Both the position numbers and the translations under genes were made by a program. The notes below the pieces were generated by a model. That model was not told the origin of the DNA. It ran no database searches and worked only from the letters and a program-made list of their open reading frames with translations. A stretch of 64,000 nt of DNA from Rhyacichthys aspro (lineage: Eukaryota > Chordata > Actinopteri > Gobiiformes > Rhyacichthyidae): the NCBI GenBank assembly GCA_036850595.1, contig CM072160.1:2837981-2901980 (forward strand). Direction: 5' to 3'. Positions 48,677 to 62,303 of this stretch are shown here, piece after piece. Numbering within the stretch: position 1 is the stretch's first letter; every line of letters starts with the position of its first letter.

Positions 48677-49682
48677 ACTAACCTATTTACATGATGATTA
48701 ATTAGACATGTTATAATAATTGGGGAAATTGATCCAAAATCAAACAAAGACAAATGGGACTTTCCATTTGAATCTATCTCCAATAGAATTTATCCTTTTG
48801 GAACAATCATAATCATTCATCTAAATGAAGAAGATTAAAGAGCTACAGGTTTAAGTTCAGTACTTAACCATGGTTTGAAGCTTAACTTAATCAGATTTTA
48901 CTTTTTAACTAAGCTTTTTGGAAGGACAGGGAGAGGGCTGCCACCGAGTCATACCTGATTTACTCTTTTTGATAAAATAAAAGTAGAAAAGGGTCTCTAT
49001 GTAACCTATAAACTCATATGAAAACAAAAACCTTGAGTCTACAGTATTTGCCCTCGTCACTGGTCATCTCCTGTTTCCTAGCCACATATTATTCTTCTAA
49101 TTTCCTGCTGCACAATTGTATTTTCTTCCACCTTTCTTGCACAGAGCAGCATTTTGAGCTCACTTCAATAATTTCACATTTTGAAATCGCAGGCAGAAGC
49201 AAACAGTAATAGTGCAGCATTAGCACTTCCAGACGAAAACGCAATCTCCTCTGCTTCATGGAAGTGTATGGGACCACTCTCCATTCATAATGCATCACAG
49301 GGCACTTACATTAAAGGTTAAGTCACAATGGCAGATGACCATGAGTATACTTCAGGTGAATGTGCTGATGTGTCACACCTGCACTAGGCATGAGGCATCT
49401 CTTATTAATGCTCATATGATGCAATATAGAAGAGATGCTACTAAAACTTGAACCGATTTCACTGTAAAATACAAATACATGTATCCTCTAGAGTCAAATA
49501 GTGCTCTCCACCGTTGTTTCAGAGTAAAAAGACAGCACATGGTCTAGATTCTCTCTTCTGATTGGATAATAGAGAACAGGATACCAGAATATGGATTGTC
49601 ACTAAATGGACCTTTAAAAATTCAGTGGTTTAACCTGTACTTTTCAAACATTCTTACTTAAATACAAAAGTGTGTAAATGTT
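48677..49682. other. Non-coding DNA
   Basis: AT-rich, with no supported gene or repeat. Confidence 0.5.
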
Positions 49683-49690
49683 GGCTAAGA

Positions 49691-50335
49691 CAAGGGTGTC
49701 AAACTCAAAGTGGTGAGGGGTCGCGATAGTTAATATGAATAATTTCAAGAACTGAAGGTGGTGACATTTGGGAAGCTTTTTTTAAATGTGAGATTTCATC
49801 TTCATTTGAGTCTTGCATAAGTTATCTTTAAATATTAATTTCCTCCTTTTATAGAAACTGTTTGTAGTTGGATTTGAACAGGTTTAAGTCAGATTTGAAC
49901 AAATTTAAGTCAGATTTGAACAGGTTTTAGATGAATTTGAACAGGTTTTAGTTGGATTTGAACAAATTTAAAACAGATTTGAACAGGTTTTAGATGAATT
50001 TGAACAGGTTTTAGTTGGATTTGAACAAATTTAAATCAGATTTGAGCAGGTTTTAGATGAATTTGAACAGGTTTTAGTTGTTTTGAACAAATTTAAATCA
50101 GATTTGAGCAGGTTTTAGATGAATTTGAACAGGTTTTAATCAGAATCAAAAGCTTTTAGTTGAATCTGAACAGGTTTTGGATGGATTTTATCAGGTTTTA
50201 TTTATCTTTGTAGCAAAAATTAAATCCATTAAAAACCTAGTGTCAAAAATATAACTTTCCATTTGTATTGAAAGGCCACATAAACCACTGCAAAGGGCCC
50301 CATTTGGCCCCAGGGCCTTGAGTTTGACATGTGTG
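49691..50335 (+). mobile_element. Reference copy of the hAT-like minisatellite element
   Basis: The element is 645 bp. It starts CAAGGGTGTCAAACTCAAAG and ends GGGCCTTGAGTTTGACATGT followed by GTG. The complemented right end shares GTCAAACTCAA with the left end. Flanking octamers GGCTAAGA (49683-49690) and GACTAAGA (50336-50343) match at seven of eight positions. The interior array (49865-50165) repeats three units as a 63-bp block about four times. It is followed by TTATCTTTGTAGCAAAAATT, a reverse unit (AAATCCATTAAAAACC) and the tail AGTGTCAAAAATATAAC. It has no open frame for a transposase. Confidence 0.82.
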
Positions 50336-50343
50336 GACTAAGA

Positions 50344-52227
50344 GATGGTTTTGTGTTATGAAGTAGCAGCACAGAGATAACATGATTAATGCAAATAACC
50401 AGGGAGGTTAGTGAGGTAAGTTCAGGGTTAACTGGGTTTTTGGTGAAGCTGGTTCACTTTCTGTCGAGGTAGATCTCTGTGGAAACTAAAACGACTAACA
50501 AGCTCTGAAGCAGTTTAGTTAGAAACACAGCCCAATAACCAATCAACAACGAGAAACGAGATAAACGAGAAAGACGCTGCGCTTACAGTGAAAAAACAAG
50601 TGTCTACACAAGATTTTAATGCAGCATTTAAAACATAGGCTCTTTGTGAGTTTCTCTGGTACTGTTGTTTTGCTCAAGTTTAATGTATTTTCATGTTTTT
50701 CGTCGTGTTAACTCTCTCACATCTCTGTGATTGGTTGTTTAGTCACACTCTCAGCTCCACAGAGAAACCCAGGGTTAACTCTAGAGTTGAAAACCCGCTT
50801 TGTGATCCACTGATCCAGACTGAGATTGTTAGATTTTGTCTAAACTGTAGGAAAGACATATCCTCGTTAGGTTCAACTAGCTTCGTGGAACTGGGCCCAG
50901 ATTTCTCCAGATTTCTCGTCGAGGTGAAAGGCTGTCTGGTTTTTAAAGCGTCTGTGTGGCAACATTTTGGTTTTCCAGTGATGCCGAAAGAGTGACAGAC
51001 AAGACACAAAGAATAGGTAAACATTGAGGCTAAGACCAGCTCTAGGCTAAGACACAGAACAACCAGAGCTTTAACCAGACACACCTGAAATACTGGAGAA
51101 ATCTCATGAAATCTGGAGGGATTTATGTCTGGTCACACTAAACCTTGAACTACAAGGTCCCCAAGAAAAGAACTGCAAACAATTCTGAATGTTTTTCTCC
51201 AATGTGCTATTAAACCTCATAATATACACTCAAGAATTTATAATTTAACATTTTGAATTTGTTTTTACACTGGGTATGGGACTCTTAAACTTCACGTTTT
51301 ATAATGACGACTTTAAATGTTTACAAAAAGCACATTGAACCCAATCTGATTTATTTCATTTCATCTGCCTCTGTGTAAAAGTTTGTATGTAATTTAATCA
51401 CATGGGGGAGCTTTATGTCAAAAAAGTAAACATTTAAAGGATTTTTTTCAGTAAATAAAGCTTTTATATTACTGTCTGTCCCGCTGAATTACCCTAATGT
51501 GCACCTTGACCCCAGAACTATCTGTTTAACGGCCTCACAGCATTTGACTGCAGTGATTTCCAAAGGCGAGTGTTCATTTTTTGACACTATCTGCTGCCTA
51601 CCAACTTTTCATTAAAATTCTGCACCTGTGCGCGGGAATGTGTGGGAGATTTGCTGTATCTAGCCTCGGAGGATAATCGTCAAATCCCATTAAGCCTTTT
51701 GTGTTTACTGAGACAAAACAGCAGCCTTACTTAACGCTGCTCCGTTTGGACTCCTGCGCTTCCCGTTCGTCTGAAGAGATACCGAACTGTTGATTAACAC
51801 AGAGCTGCGAGCGCCTGTCCCCGACACAATGAAAAAAACAACACTATCTCGGAGAAACATCTTCTGGCATATAATGAAGTTTGCATTAGAAAAGTACGGA
51901 GGATATGGAAATTCATCAAATGTGCAGCTTGAGAGAAACAGAGACTGGTTTGTGTGAAAACAAAAGCACGTCTGCAGCGAAAACTGATAAACTGTCACAT
52001 TTATCCAATAATAGCAATAATTTATAGAGTTATACAGATATTAAAATTAATCATTGTGAAGATTCTTAGTCATATTTGTTATACACTTACATCAAAAACT
52101 AAACAAAAGGGTGCTCAACAACAACAAATCTCTGCAGATGTTAGCCTCTAGATAAGATGGGACATTCCCCAGGAGCTAAGGAGGAGGTAAAGGTGCCTTT
52201 CCTGGCATTAGGCATCAAGTTTGCTGT
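50344..52227. other. Non-coding DNA
   Basis: No gene is supported. Opposing frames at 50693-50995 and 50743-51084 are shadows of each other without recognisable domains. A slightly GC-richer patch lies at 51715-51830. Confidence 0.5.
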
Positions 52228-52566
52228 TATGGCTGCTCCATTATGAAAAAAAATCATAATCACAATTATTTTGGTCATTATTTTACATGATTACTCATTG
52301 ATTTTGGAAATATGTTGGATTTATTGAAAAAAAAACCACAAAACACTGTCTTTAAAATAAATAAAATATTCAAACGTATAAATAAAAAGATTAAAATATA
52401 AACAGAAATAATAATTAAGATAAATAAATCAACAATGTGCGCTTCCACAATCTCCTGGAAAACAAGTAGCAAAAAAAAAAAACCTATATAATACTTTTTT
52501 TTTTTTCTTACTTTGGTTTTAGATTGAAATTGAAATTACAAAAATTCAACTAATTGCACAGCCCTA
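52228..52566 (-). mobile_element. hAT-type element related to 34090-34443
   Basis: On the minus strand it starts TAGGGCTGTGCAATTAGTTG, contains the CAGGAGATTGTGGAAGCGC segment seen in the 34-kb copy, and ends near GGAGCAGCCATA. Flanking octamers do not match clearly, so this copy is older or was altered after insertion. Confidence 0.7.
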
Positions 52567-52604
52567 GAGACATTGGTGGCAAATGAGCAATTTCATGCCT
52601 AACA

Positions 52605-53160
52605 CTCCCTTTTAAAGCATGTGAACAGCTATGGTCCCTGCTGTTTTATGGGGAAAAAAGAAAGAAAAAGGTCTGCTTTAAAGAAAATTGATTGTTGGCA
52701 GCTGTTGGTAACCTGACAAGCCAGATGGTCTGTCACACAGTACTATCTCAGAGGGCTTTTATTGAATGTGTTTGCAAAAGGGCAGGTTCTTTAAATGAAT
52801 AACTAGCTGGTGATTGGATTTATCATCTGCGAGTAACCACAGTTTTGTCCAATCAGAGCAGCTCCATCTTGTTTATGTTCGTTGCGATAAAACGGTCACA
52901 TCTTCAAACTTAAAACACTCCCAGAACTGTCACTAATGCCACATATTGATCACGACCATATGTTTCCGACAAGGACACTTTGCTTGGAGCAGTTCAAGAT
53001 GGATTTTTGAGAAAGCTAGTGGAAGTGTAACAAAAATGGCTCCTTCCTGTTGATTTTAAGGAGCTCTCAGATGTATACTTCAACATTGAAAACAACAATT
53101 AAAACATCTAAAATACATGATACATACTTTACACAATAAAACTACAAAATGTCGCTTTAA
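52605..53160 (+). repeat. Family C interspersed repeat, longest copy
   Basis: It has the GCATGTGAACAGCTATGG start, then TTTGCTTGGAGCAGTTCAAG, AAGGAGCTCTCAGATGTATA and the end AAATGTCGCTTTAA. Segments recur at 19.4, 30.4 and 47.7 kb. Ends compatible with CTTTAAAG-type inverted repeats suggest a DNA-transposon remnant, but this is not certain. Confidence 0.5.
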
Positions 53161-55689
53161 TGGTCATTTTGGCTGTACATGATTTGACCTTGAGCAGGAT
53201 TTGGATTCTCTTCCTTGAGCTCCTTCCTGATGGAGACCAGGCTGGCACTTTTATATGAGATGGCAAAGGGACAGATGGACCATTTGGCCAAACCAAGTCG
53301 GCAGATTTCCCCCAAAGAGATTTTTTTTTCCCTGTTAAACAAGCGGACAGTTCGGCCAAAACGGCTGCAAATAATGTCATCTCAAGCACAAATGGTACAT
53401 GAAAAACGGTGTGTTGTTTATGGACATATCACCGTGTCCATGTCATAAAGCAGTTATTGTTTATCTTTACGCAGCAGTTATGTTGATTTGTGTGTAATTA
53501 AAACAGACAGCTATTCCTAGGTCCAGACCATAGAGGATTTATACAGCCCCTGGGCTCTGATCGGCAGTGCAATTTACCGCCCAGCTGATTCCCTTAAAAA
53601 GTTTCACATCCACGTTCTGCGAGTTGTTTAAGTCCTAAATGATGTGTTCCTCATTTGCAATTCAGATGCTGCGAGCTGGTGAGACTGTTCCTATCCGTGT
53701 CTCTCCAGATGAACGGGAGATAACTTTGGCACAGAACAATATGTTAATCCAATCCACGAGCGCCGTGACTTCGCAGGCAGTATGGATTTAGTTGGAGATA
53801 ATTAAAATGTTGTTGCTCCGCGAAGATGTCAAGGTCGATCTGCGTCAAAGACTGTTTCACTAAATAATGTTATAATAAGGCTCTTCGTTTGCACATGGAT
53901 GGATTAGTGTTGTTCATTTCTAGTATTTCGTGCTTGTGTAGGTGTACGTAACTCTAAATTATGTAATCTAAATAGTGAATAGTCTGTCAGTGTATGTCTC
54001 TAAGTGTTAACCCTGCGATTATCTTCTGATTGTCCAGGACAGAGGTGATACCACATGATACACTGTCCATGACATCGATAATATCACAAAATTCTGATAT
54101 CAGTGCATTGTAGTGTCATTTTAATGTCATTTGTCCAAAATAAACCAATGTTACGCTTTTAATTTTTGCTTTTTTCCTCTTTTTTTGCAAATAACTCTGA
54201 CATGTCTACATCCACAACAGCATTTTCCACTGAGAACTATCACAATAAAGTATCACAAAAGGAAAACTGATTACGTTACATATAATATATCGTCCAACAT
54301 TTAGTTTTGGGTGTTCAGAGTCTGTCAAAGCAGCTGTAATTGTCTCCTAAAACTTAACAGTATATAGCTGGAAGAACCATTTTGTCAAAGGGTTATAGTT
54401 CATAAAATGTCCCATTGCTACCTATTTTTAATCATGTGGATCCTGACAGACAATACATTTTGAGCAACATCTATTGAAATGAATGGACGGCCATGTTTTG
54501 TTTTTTTTACTCATTCAGTATCCTGTTCTAATAATACATCCATTAGCGTCACTCTCGAGAAAAAGTGTTGCGAGTTAAGTTTATTGACATTGACATCGTC
54601 TCTGTGGATTTGGGTTAGAATTCCAGGAATTAAACTGCCTCTGAACCTAATTGGATTGGCATAAAACTCATCAGAAACATGGGCAGTAGCAGCATATGGA
54701 CCAATTAAGTTGCTGTCCACGAAACGCATGATTACGACCTCATTTGGAGGCGTTTCCATTAAAATAAAAGAAACAAAACTGTCCAAACATTTAGTCTGTT
54801 CAGTGCTGTATAAATTCCTTCCAAAATCAAATCAGACTAACTGCTGTTACCTCCTGGACTCTAGATCATCCCATTTTCTAAAAGCATTGTGGATTTTGGA
54901 GCTAAATCCACAGAGCTTACCTTTGAGGAGAAAATCTATATTGTTGTAATATATCTGCCAAGAGCCCAGCCAACAAAAGCAGTTACAGTAAAGAAATGTG
55001 GCAGCTCCTTGTGATATCGTTATCTGCTCCATATATCTGCTGTTGGAGCCGCCGTCAGCGCCGATACGAGCCGCCCGGACGTGAGAGGGTCAGGGGTTAA
55101 GCCGGCAGCCTTTACAGGAGGTTAGATTACAGCGGGCTTTGTTTCGTAGACGTCAAACAAAATCTGACCCGGTATCGGACGTGTCTGACAACCCACCGCC
55201 GTAACGTTTACACTCTCTGAAAGCAGCACAGACAGCAGCGAGGATGTGCTGCTAAATACTCGGCTAACCACGGACAGATGCACAGCGGTAAACCGTGGGA
55301 GACTAAAGGCAGACAGTGTGTATACATCGAGACGGCTTTTTCTGAGAAATGCTGATGTCAAAGCACATAAAACTTTACTATAAAGCTGTAAAGCCTTCCA
55401 CAAATGACATCAAGAATACTCAATCACTGCAGAAAGAAAAGCAGCAGTATTTCTGATTTATTTATAAGCGTAAGCAACTGTAAAAAGAACGTTTGTTGAG
55501 GGACACTGTGTCGGTATGGGTCAAAGTGTCCATAACCAAAATGAGTCTGAAGCGTCCCATGAAGCTTACTGTACTGGGACCATTTGCTGTTCCTAAAAGA
55601 AGATGGAGCTAAACAGTCTGTTAATTGACTGATAAAAAATAAGAAGTCTGTGTCATACGGCTCTAGATCTCTGAGAAACATTGCATTCT
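53161..55689. other. Non-coding DNA with possible old repeats
   Basis: No gene is supported. The part at 54035-54300 (GATACCACATGATACACTG, ATAATATATCGTCC) resembles decayed transposon termini. A CpG-richer patch lies at 55030-55215. Confidence 0.45.
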
Positions 55690-55960
55690 TTGTTGTAGTG
55701 CACACAACTCGTTTTATGTGGACCTCAAATACATTTGGTAAATGACACAAAAGGCACTACACTATTCTAAAGATACAATAGGACGGAATGCAACCCTACA
55801 AATGACAGAATGACACTGTCAACCATTTTAAAGGAGCCAAACCGGGCTTAAAATGAAGGCACAAAATGATTCGTGGCATAAAAGGAGGAAATTAAAATCA
55901 AAATCAAACTGATAAAGGCTCGAATAAGGACGAAATCTTACATTTAAACACTAAAAATGT
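55690..55960 (-). repeat. Degenerate hAT-like element
   Basis: The minus strand retains TTAATTTCCTCCTTTTATGC and a complemented GTTTTATGTGGACCTCAAATACATTT-type tail as in the minisatellite elements, but without a recognisable 21-bp array. Confidence 0.4.
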
Positions 55961-58924
55961 CACTAGTGTGGTCGATTAAAGAAATGTATCATCACATATA
56001 CATTGTCTCCATCTTAATCTCTTCTTCTGCAGTTTTTATTCACTCAACATACACATTCCTAATTATCATTTTGGCCTTAATTGAGCAGCCCATTTAATAT
56101 GTCTGCAGATATATTACAGGCTTTTACCGATGCAGAGATGACTTAGTTGAAACAGATCGAGACCTACTTTTTCTAAGTGTTATTTTTAGTGTCGGGTAAT
56201 TGTCTTTTTTATCAAATAGACACGAAATGTATGTTTTTTCTGGTCCATTTCATCCCAGTGAGTCGGTCTCTGAGCTGCTTAGCGCTCTTTACGAAGTCTT
56301 CATCGCTCCAGCGTTCGCTCCAGCCTCGACACGCAGCACCTTCTGATTTAATGGAGCAAAAATTGAACTTAAGAGGGTCTCTACCTCTCCCTGAAGATTT
56401 GAAGTCCAATATTACGTTAGGGAATACCGGTCAGCCCAAATCCCCACAGGTCCCTCGGGGCAGCCCCAGCGAATGGGAAGGCCTAGATTAATGAGCCTTA
56501 GAGCGGATCTTCGACTTGTGGCAGCGTTTGACTTTTTGAGCGGAGTGTGACCGGTCGACTCTCCCTCGAGACCTGCAGCCGGCTCAGTGCACTCTTTAAT
56601 TAAAGGGAATCATTGTGCAGTGGACGGATCCACAAGGCTTTAGTTAATGCCTTTAACACAGCTCAATAACAGCGGCTGGATTTCAAACCGAGCTCCTGAT
56701 ACGGCTCTGTGCAAAGTGACAAACGTATGGGAAAGTTTAGTTAAAGCTCGGGCTGGGCAGTTATTATTTTAGTGATGATTCAGTCAGGGTCACTCAGACA
56801 GAACCAAGAGGTGATAAAGAAAGTCTACCACAAGACAGAGACTTATAGTGGAGTCAAAACCAAAACAGAGCATGGTTCACTGGAAGAGAAGCGTCCAACT
56901 TCAGTCTCAGACCAACGACAAGCTCAGGGAGGATTTACTGGAGCCAAAGTCAAAAGATCTCCCCAAAAATTCAGGATGATTTTGTTTTTTCCAGTTGCAT
57001 TTCAAAAAGTTTTCTTCCAATTAAAGAAACACAAATACAAGTCCTCTATTTTGCCTTGACTTGAAACTATGAGTTGCAGGTTTTGATACCGTCTCATAAG
57101 GTCACACCAGAACTCCTCACATCAAAATACATTTACATACTGTATATTTGTAAATATATACACGATTTTACAAGTGATAAATGTGCCATGTAAGTTCACA
57201 GCAGTATTTGTGGCTCTCCATCCGACAAAAGTTGCACCGTTTTGCTTTAAAGTGACACCTTATGGAGCCTTTTACTCAAAAATTAAAAGCCACAGTATCA
57301 ATAAATATATCAATGAATAAGAATAAGCTCTTTTTCATCGAGTTCACACAGCTGAGCATCTAACCTGCAACTCCTAATGGGACTAATGAGTAGAAGGTGA
57401 ATGAATGAATGAATAAACAACAAAGATTTGGGGCTAAATATCACAACATTCCATTTAAATATATTCAGTCCCATTTTGACAGCTTTAATTAAACTGCTTT
57501 TGTATTTTTTCATATTCACTTGGGTAAAATAAAACTAAAATCAGGACCTCAGGCATTTGAACATAAAACTGATTCATAAGATTGGCCTATATTAGCCTCA
57601 TGGGACTGTTATGGAGTGAGGCTTTAAGAAATATAGCTAAAAAATAATCACTGCTGTGAGTTTACAAAGAACAACACTTTATTTCTTCATCTTTTCTTCT
57701 ACCTCCTCAGTTCACAATTATTTTTGGTAGAAACCTGCCACACCAATAGTTATTGTTTATTTAAAATGGGACAGACTTCATGCTTTATGCCATCTTCTCT
57801 TGTAGTTTTTAAATTTGCATTGGTCCAGAGGCAGTTTATTCTGTGTATGTTGGTACTATCTTCTGGAAATCCACAAAAAACAGACAAATTGTATGGAACA
57901 GTCTACTAGTCTTGTATAAAAGAACCAAAAAGCCAAATACTCCGATAGTCTAACTGCAGCCATCGTCCTCTCTGTGATGGATAAACACATGATGGCGTCT
58001 CCTTCGCCTACCCCGAGCGGGACGTCCCCCGGAGACACTGCAGCTGTCACAGAGTCTCTCGGGGCCAATCTGCCGGCGGTGACCTTGTGAGAGTAGATTG
58101 GACTAATATGTCAGCGGGGGCCGAGAGGGGATTTCACCTGCTAATGGAAAGCTTCCTGAGAGGCGCTGAGTGATGGCTCGGCCAAGGTCCCTCCGATTTG
58201 GATTAATAACAGTCAGAGACATTAGGAGCGAGACGATAGCTGCTCCCGGTGGACACTCACGGAGGGAAACGTATATGTTTTATCACGGATGAAATACTGA
58301 AGCTCACAGAGGTTGCAGTTGAAATAACATGTTTAAAATATATATGTGGGTTGTTTTGTGAGCAGTAAATGGAAGATGAACGTCTTTTTAATGAGTACAG
58401 CACAATATGGGACGGTTACAGGTTCATTACAGGAAAAAATATCATTTCCATCTCTATGCTCCATAAATATAGAGGTATGTTTAGGTCAAATATCCAGGCT
58501 TATAGTTATTTAATTGTAATAAAAGTTTTAGTTAGTCCAATACAGAGGGAGCAAACTGAGCCAAGTACTTACATTAAATTCAAAAGGCTGCACCATTTTA
58601 CTGCATTTTAGAAACTCACTAGTTAATGTTACGTATTGTTGTTGTTATTGAACAATAATGCAATGTTTATACTTCAAAAAGCGTTATTTAAAACCAGAAA
58701 TAACATACATTTCAGTTTTTATTTCTCATTTAAGGATTATCTGTCGTCCATTCAACCTGAGAAGTTAAATCCCATTGCAGCTGATTCAGTAAAACCTTAT
58801 AGTTTTACACAATAAATCCACTATATATTAAAAGTGCCATTGTGTTGTCATTGGGATTACGTTAAAGCTTGGTTAACCCTTTTGAGAACACATCAAATTA
58901 AAATTTCATAACACTGTGTGACAT
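55961..58924. other. Non-coding DNA up to the assembly gap
   Basis: No gene is supported. GC-richer patches lie at 56260-56720 and 57960-58260, the latter with CCCCGAGCGGGACGTCCCCC. Open frames have no recognisable domains. Confidence 0.5.
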
Positions 58925-59024
58925 NNNNNNNNNNNNNNNNNNNNNNNNNNNNNNNNNNNNNNNNNNNNNNNNNNNNNNNNNNNNNNNNNNNNNNNNNNNN
59001 NNNNNNNNNNNNNNNNNNNNNNNN
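58925..59024. other. Assembly gap, 100 N
   Basis: A run of exactly 100 N, a common convention for a scaffold join of unknown size. The sequence to its right starts in the middle of a segment that already occurs, inverted, at 40033-44998. Confidence 0.99.
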
Positions 59025-59583
59025 AAGAGAATGGCTTTTGTGAAAATGAGCATGATTTACTGCATACTTTACTGTTGATACACACTACTGAGGGCACCTT
59101 TAATGAATATAAGGACTGGAGCATCTCTGACGGTTCTTTTTATAGAGCAGCTCATTGACAATGTGAAATAAAATCGATGGAAACAAACAGTGCTTCTCTT
59201 CAGAGCACCATGTCACAGGTAAGGACAGCGGTACATGAGTGGAGGAAGAGGAACAATAGATTAGTTACAGCCTGAATAAATAATTCACACTGCAGCCTCA
59301 GCAAAGGGACTTTATGAAGCCTCAGAAGACAAGGTGACACCTGCGAGGGGGAAAAGACAGCGGCTGGGAAAACCAAGTTTGAATATTTCAGTTTCTTGCT
59401 TCATATTCGCGACAAAATATGAAAAGTCTGAGTTTGTAAAGTGTTGATGACAAAGTCGAAAGGAGGTCACGTACCAAACTTTCATGCAAATTTTACCCTC
59501 GTGTTAAAAATGTCATGTGTTTGGATTAGAAAACACATCACATACATTCTTCCCAAGCTCTACACACACTTAGATAAAATCAT

Positions 59584-60309
59584 TATATGGCCCTTCAATG
59601 CATTGACTAGGTGATATTTTTGCACTCACGTTTTACTGGAATCCAAATGAATCTGTTCAAATCCATCTAAAACCTTTTCAAATCCATCTTAAACCTGTTC
59701 AAATCCATCTAAAACCTCTTCAAATCAAATAAAACCTGTTCAAATCCATTTAAAATGTGTTCAAATCATCTAAAACCAGTTTAAATCAAAATAAAACCTG
59801 TTCAAATCCATATAAAAACCAGCTCAAACTCAACAGAAACATGTTCAAATCCATCTCTAAAACCTGTTCAAATCAATCTAAAACCTGTTCAAATCCAACT
59901 AAACCTGTTCAAATCCATTTAGAAATTGTTCAAATCCATCTAAACCTGTTCAAATCAAAATAAAACCTGTTCAAATCCATCTAAAACCTGTTCAAATCTA
60001 TCTAAAACCTCTTCAAATCCAAATAAAACCTGTTCAAATCCATCTAAAACCTGTTTAGATCCATGTAAAACGAGCTCAAATTTAACTTTTTTTTTTTTCA
60101 AATCCATCTAAAACATATTTAAATCCAAATAACACCAAATGCATATAAACCTGTTCAAAACCAACTTAAACTAGTTTCCATAAAAGGAGGAAATTAACTC
60201 TCTAACTTTAACCTTTCATTCAAAAATGTAATAATAAAGCTTGTTAAGTGTCTCCATCTTTCGGCCTCTGAGAGGATTCTTATTAACTATAGTGGCCCGT
60301 CACCACTGA
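59584..60309 (-). mobile_element. hAT-like element with 21-bp array (right arm)
   Basis: Mirror of 43697-44424. Unit order is similar, with small length differences, including the loss or gain of individual units and a shorter poly-T interruption near 60085-60097. Confidence 0.7.
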
Positions 60310-61082
60310 TTTAAAGTGTCTATTGTGTTGTCATTCCTCAGTGCGTAGTTGTCATTGTTTGTAAAAGAGCGGAAGTGTCCCCTCCTCGAGTTCCCATCTC
60401 TGTAGGTCATCTGTCGGTCCAGGTTTTCTTTCTAACCCATCGCCTTACCATCTCCTCTGTCCCTAGGGCCCCATCCCAGGGGACACCCCCCCCGCCCTTT
60501 TTTATTATTCATTTAAAAATCAAGAAATACAATATATAAAATTAAAGCGTTCAATACACATATTCAAATTCAAGGTCTGGAAACACATTTTCTACAAAAA
60601 TCTGTTTTAAAATTGCATAAAGACACACATTTAGGCTGAAAACACTGTGGAAGATGGGTTGGGGAAGCTGTACATCATTTTTTCCTTCAAAAAAAGGCAA
60701 AGAACTTAACCAAACTTTTGCCAAACCAGTGAAACCTGAACAACGAACAGAAGAAATGCCTGTAGGTGATAGCATATGCTAATGCTAATGGTATTTTTGG
60801 CTTTATTCCATCCTCAGCTCTGAGACACACAAAAAAACACAAATATATATCATACAATCATACATCCACCTATAGATAAACATATACATACAGACAGGTC
60901 CTGTAGTGTTTTGTTTTTTTATGACTGGATTTTTTTTTCAATATAACTGAATGGTAACAGTAATAAGAATAATAGTAAAAAAAATAAAATAAAAATTGTT
61001 AAGTAGAAAAAAATAATTAAAAAAACTAAAAGAATAACATCAAAAATAAATAAAATAAAATAAATAAAACAATACAGTGCAT

Positions 61083-61117
<35 letters not shown>

Positions 61118-61134
61118 TAAACAATATTTTTGGC

Positions 61135-61305
61135 ACTATGTTTTTACTGGAATCCAAATAAATGTGTTCAAATCCATTTAAAATGTGTTCAAATCCATCT
61201 AAAACCTGTTCAAATCCATCTACAACCTATTCAAATCCATCTAAAACCTGTTCAAATCCATCTACAACCTATTCAAATCCATCTAAGACCTGTTCAAATC
61301 CATAA
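61135..61305 (-). repeat. 21-bp minisatellite, short array (right arm)
   Basis: Mirror of 42720-42895, flanked by the same duplicated poly-T and CAATACAGTGCATTGCC strings. Confidence 0.85.
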
Positions 61306-62303
61306 AATAAAACAATACAGTGCATTGCCTTTTTTTTTTTTAGATAAACATATTAGCATACACTCAGACAGGTCCTATAGTTTTTTCCTGTACGTCAAAC
61401 TAAATCAATCTCCTAAAACAAATTCCGTACATTTCCCACAAGTTTGTTGAGGCCTTGTTTTTGCACATATCTGGATTCTCCTGTTTCAAGTCCCAGAACC
61501 AATAAAATGACTTCAAAAGTATTATTAAAAGGTAGAAAGTTACAGAGTGCTTCTTAACGGCCCTGAGTCGAACCGGGGCCAAGGACGTGCACCTGCACCG
61601 TCTGCCAGCCGCCAATCACCCGCCGCGAGCCAGCGCCGTGCACAAACAAGCTTATTGAATTAATGTTAAAACGCAGAGCGGGCCCCGAGCTCGGTAATTA
61701 TAAATCAAGACTAATCAGCGGAACATAATTGATTTGGTAATTGTGTTTGCTTTTCTTGAGTTAAATCCAAAAGTTTGTTGGCATGATTTAAGGAGGTTGT
61801 CATTGCGGCTGGAGCTCCGCAGTGTTATGTCGAGTGAATGTAAAACGTCTCGCGCTCGTTTGTCTCAGCCAACTGGGACGCACTTTATTACAACCTCACT
61901 ACATCAATCTATTTCAATGCCCGGTAAATGATAAAAAAAAAAGCTCTTGGCATAAATTACAACTGCGACAAACACTTTGAAAGGCTCCCAATAAAGTCAG
62001 ATCACCTCTCCAGCCTTCACTCCAGCAGAAACACACGTGTACGGCAGCTTGTAAATGCTAAATAATGCTGGCAGCGCTGTGGGAATAATTCAGCTGTGTT
62101 AAATGTTACATGTATTGCATTCAATAAACAGTCGCGCCAACCTCAGCATTCATGAAACCAATCACAAACTTGGTCACACGCCAAGCAGGCTGGTTTATAG
62201 TGGGAAAGCTGGAGGTGTTGTCAGAAGTCCTGCTGGTACAGAACCATGTGTGCCATGTGTCATTTTGCGTTTACATCGAAGTTACAGCTATGTCTTTGTC
62301 AAA

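Noticed and set aside
58906..59124. Frame spanning the N gap
   Set aside because: It exists only because undetermined bases cannot encode a stop.
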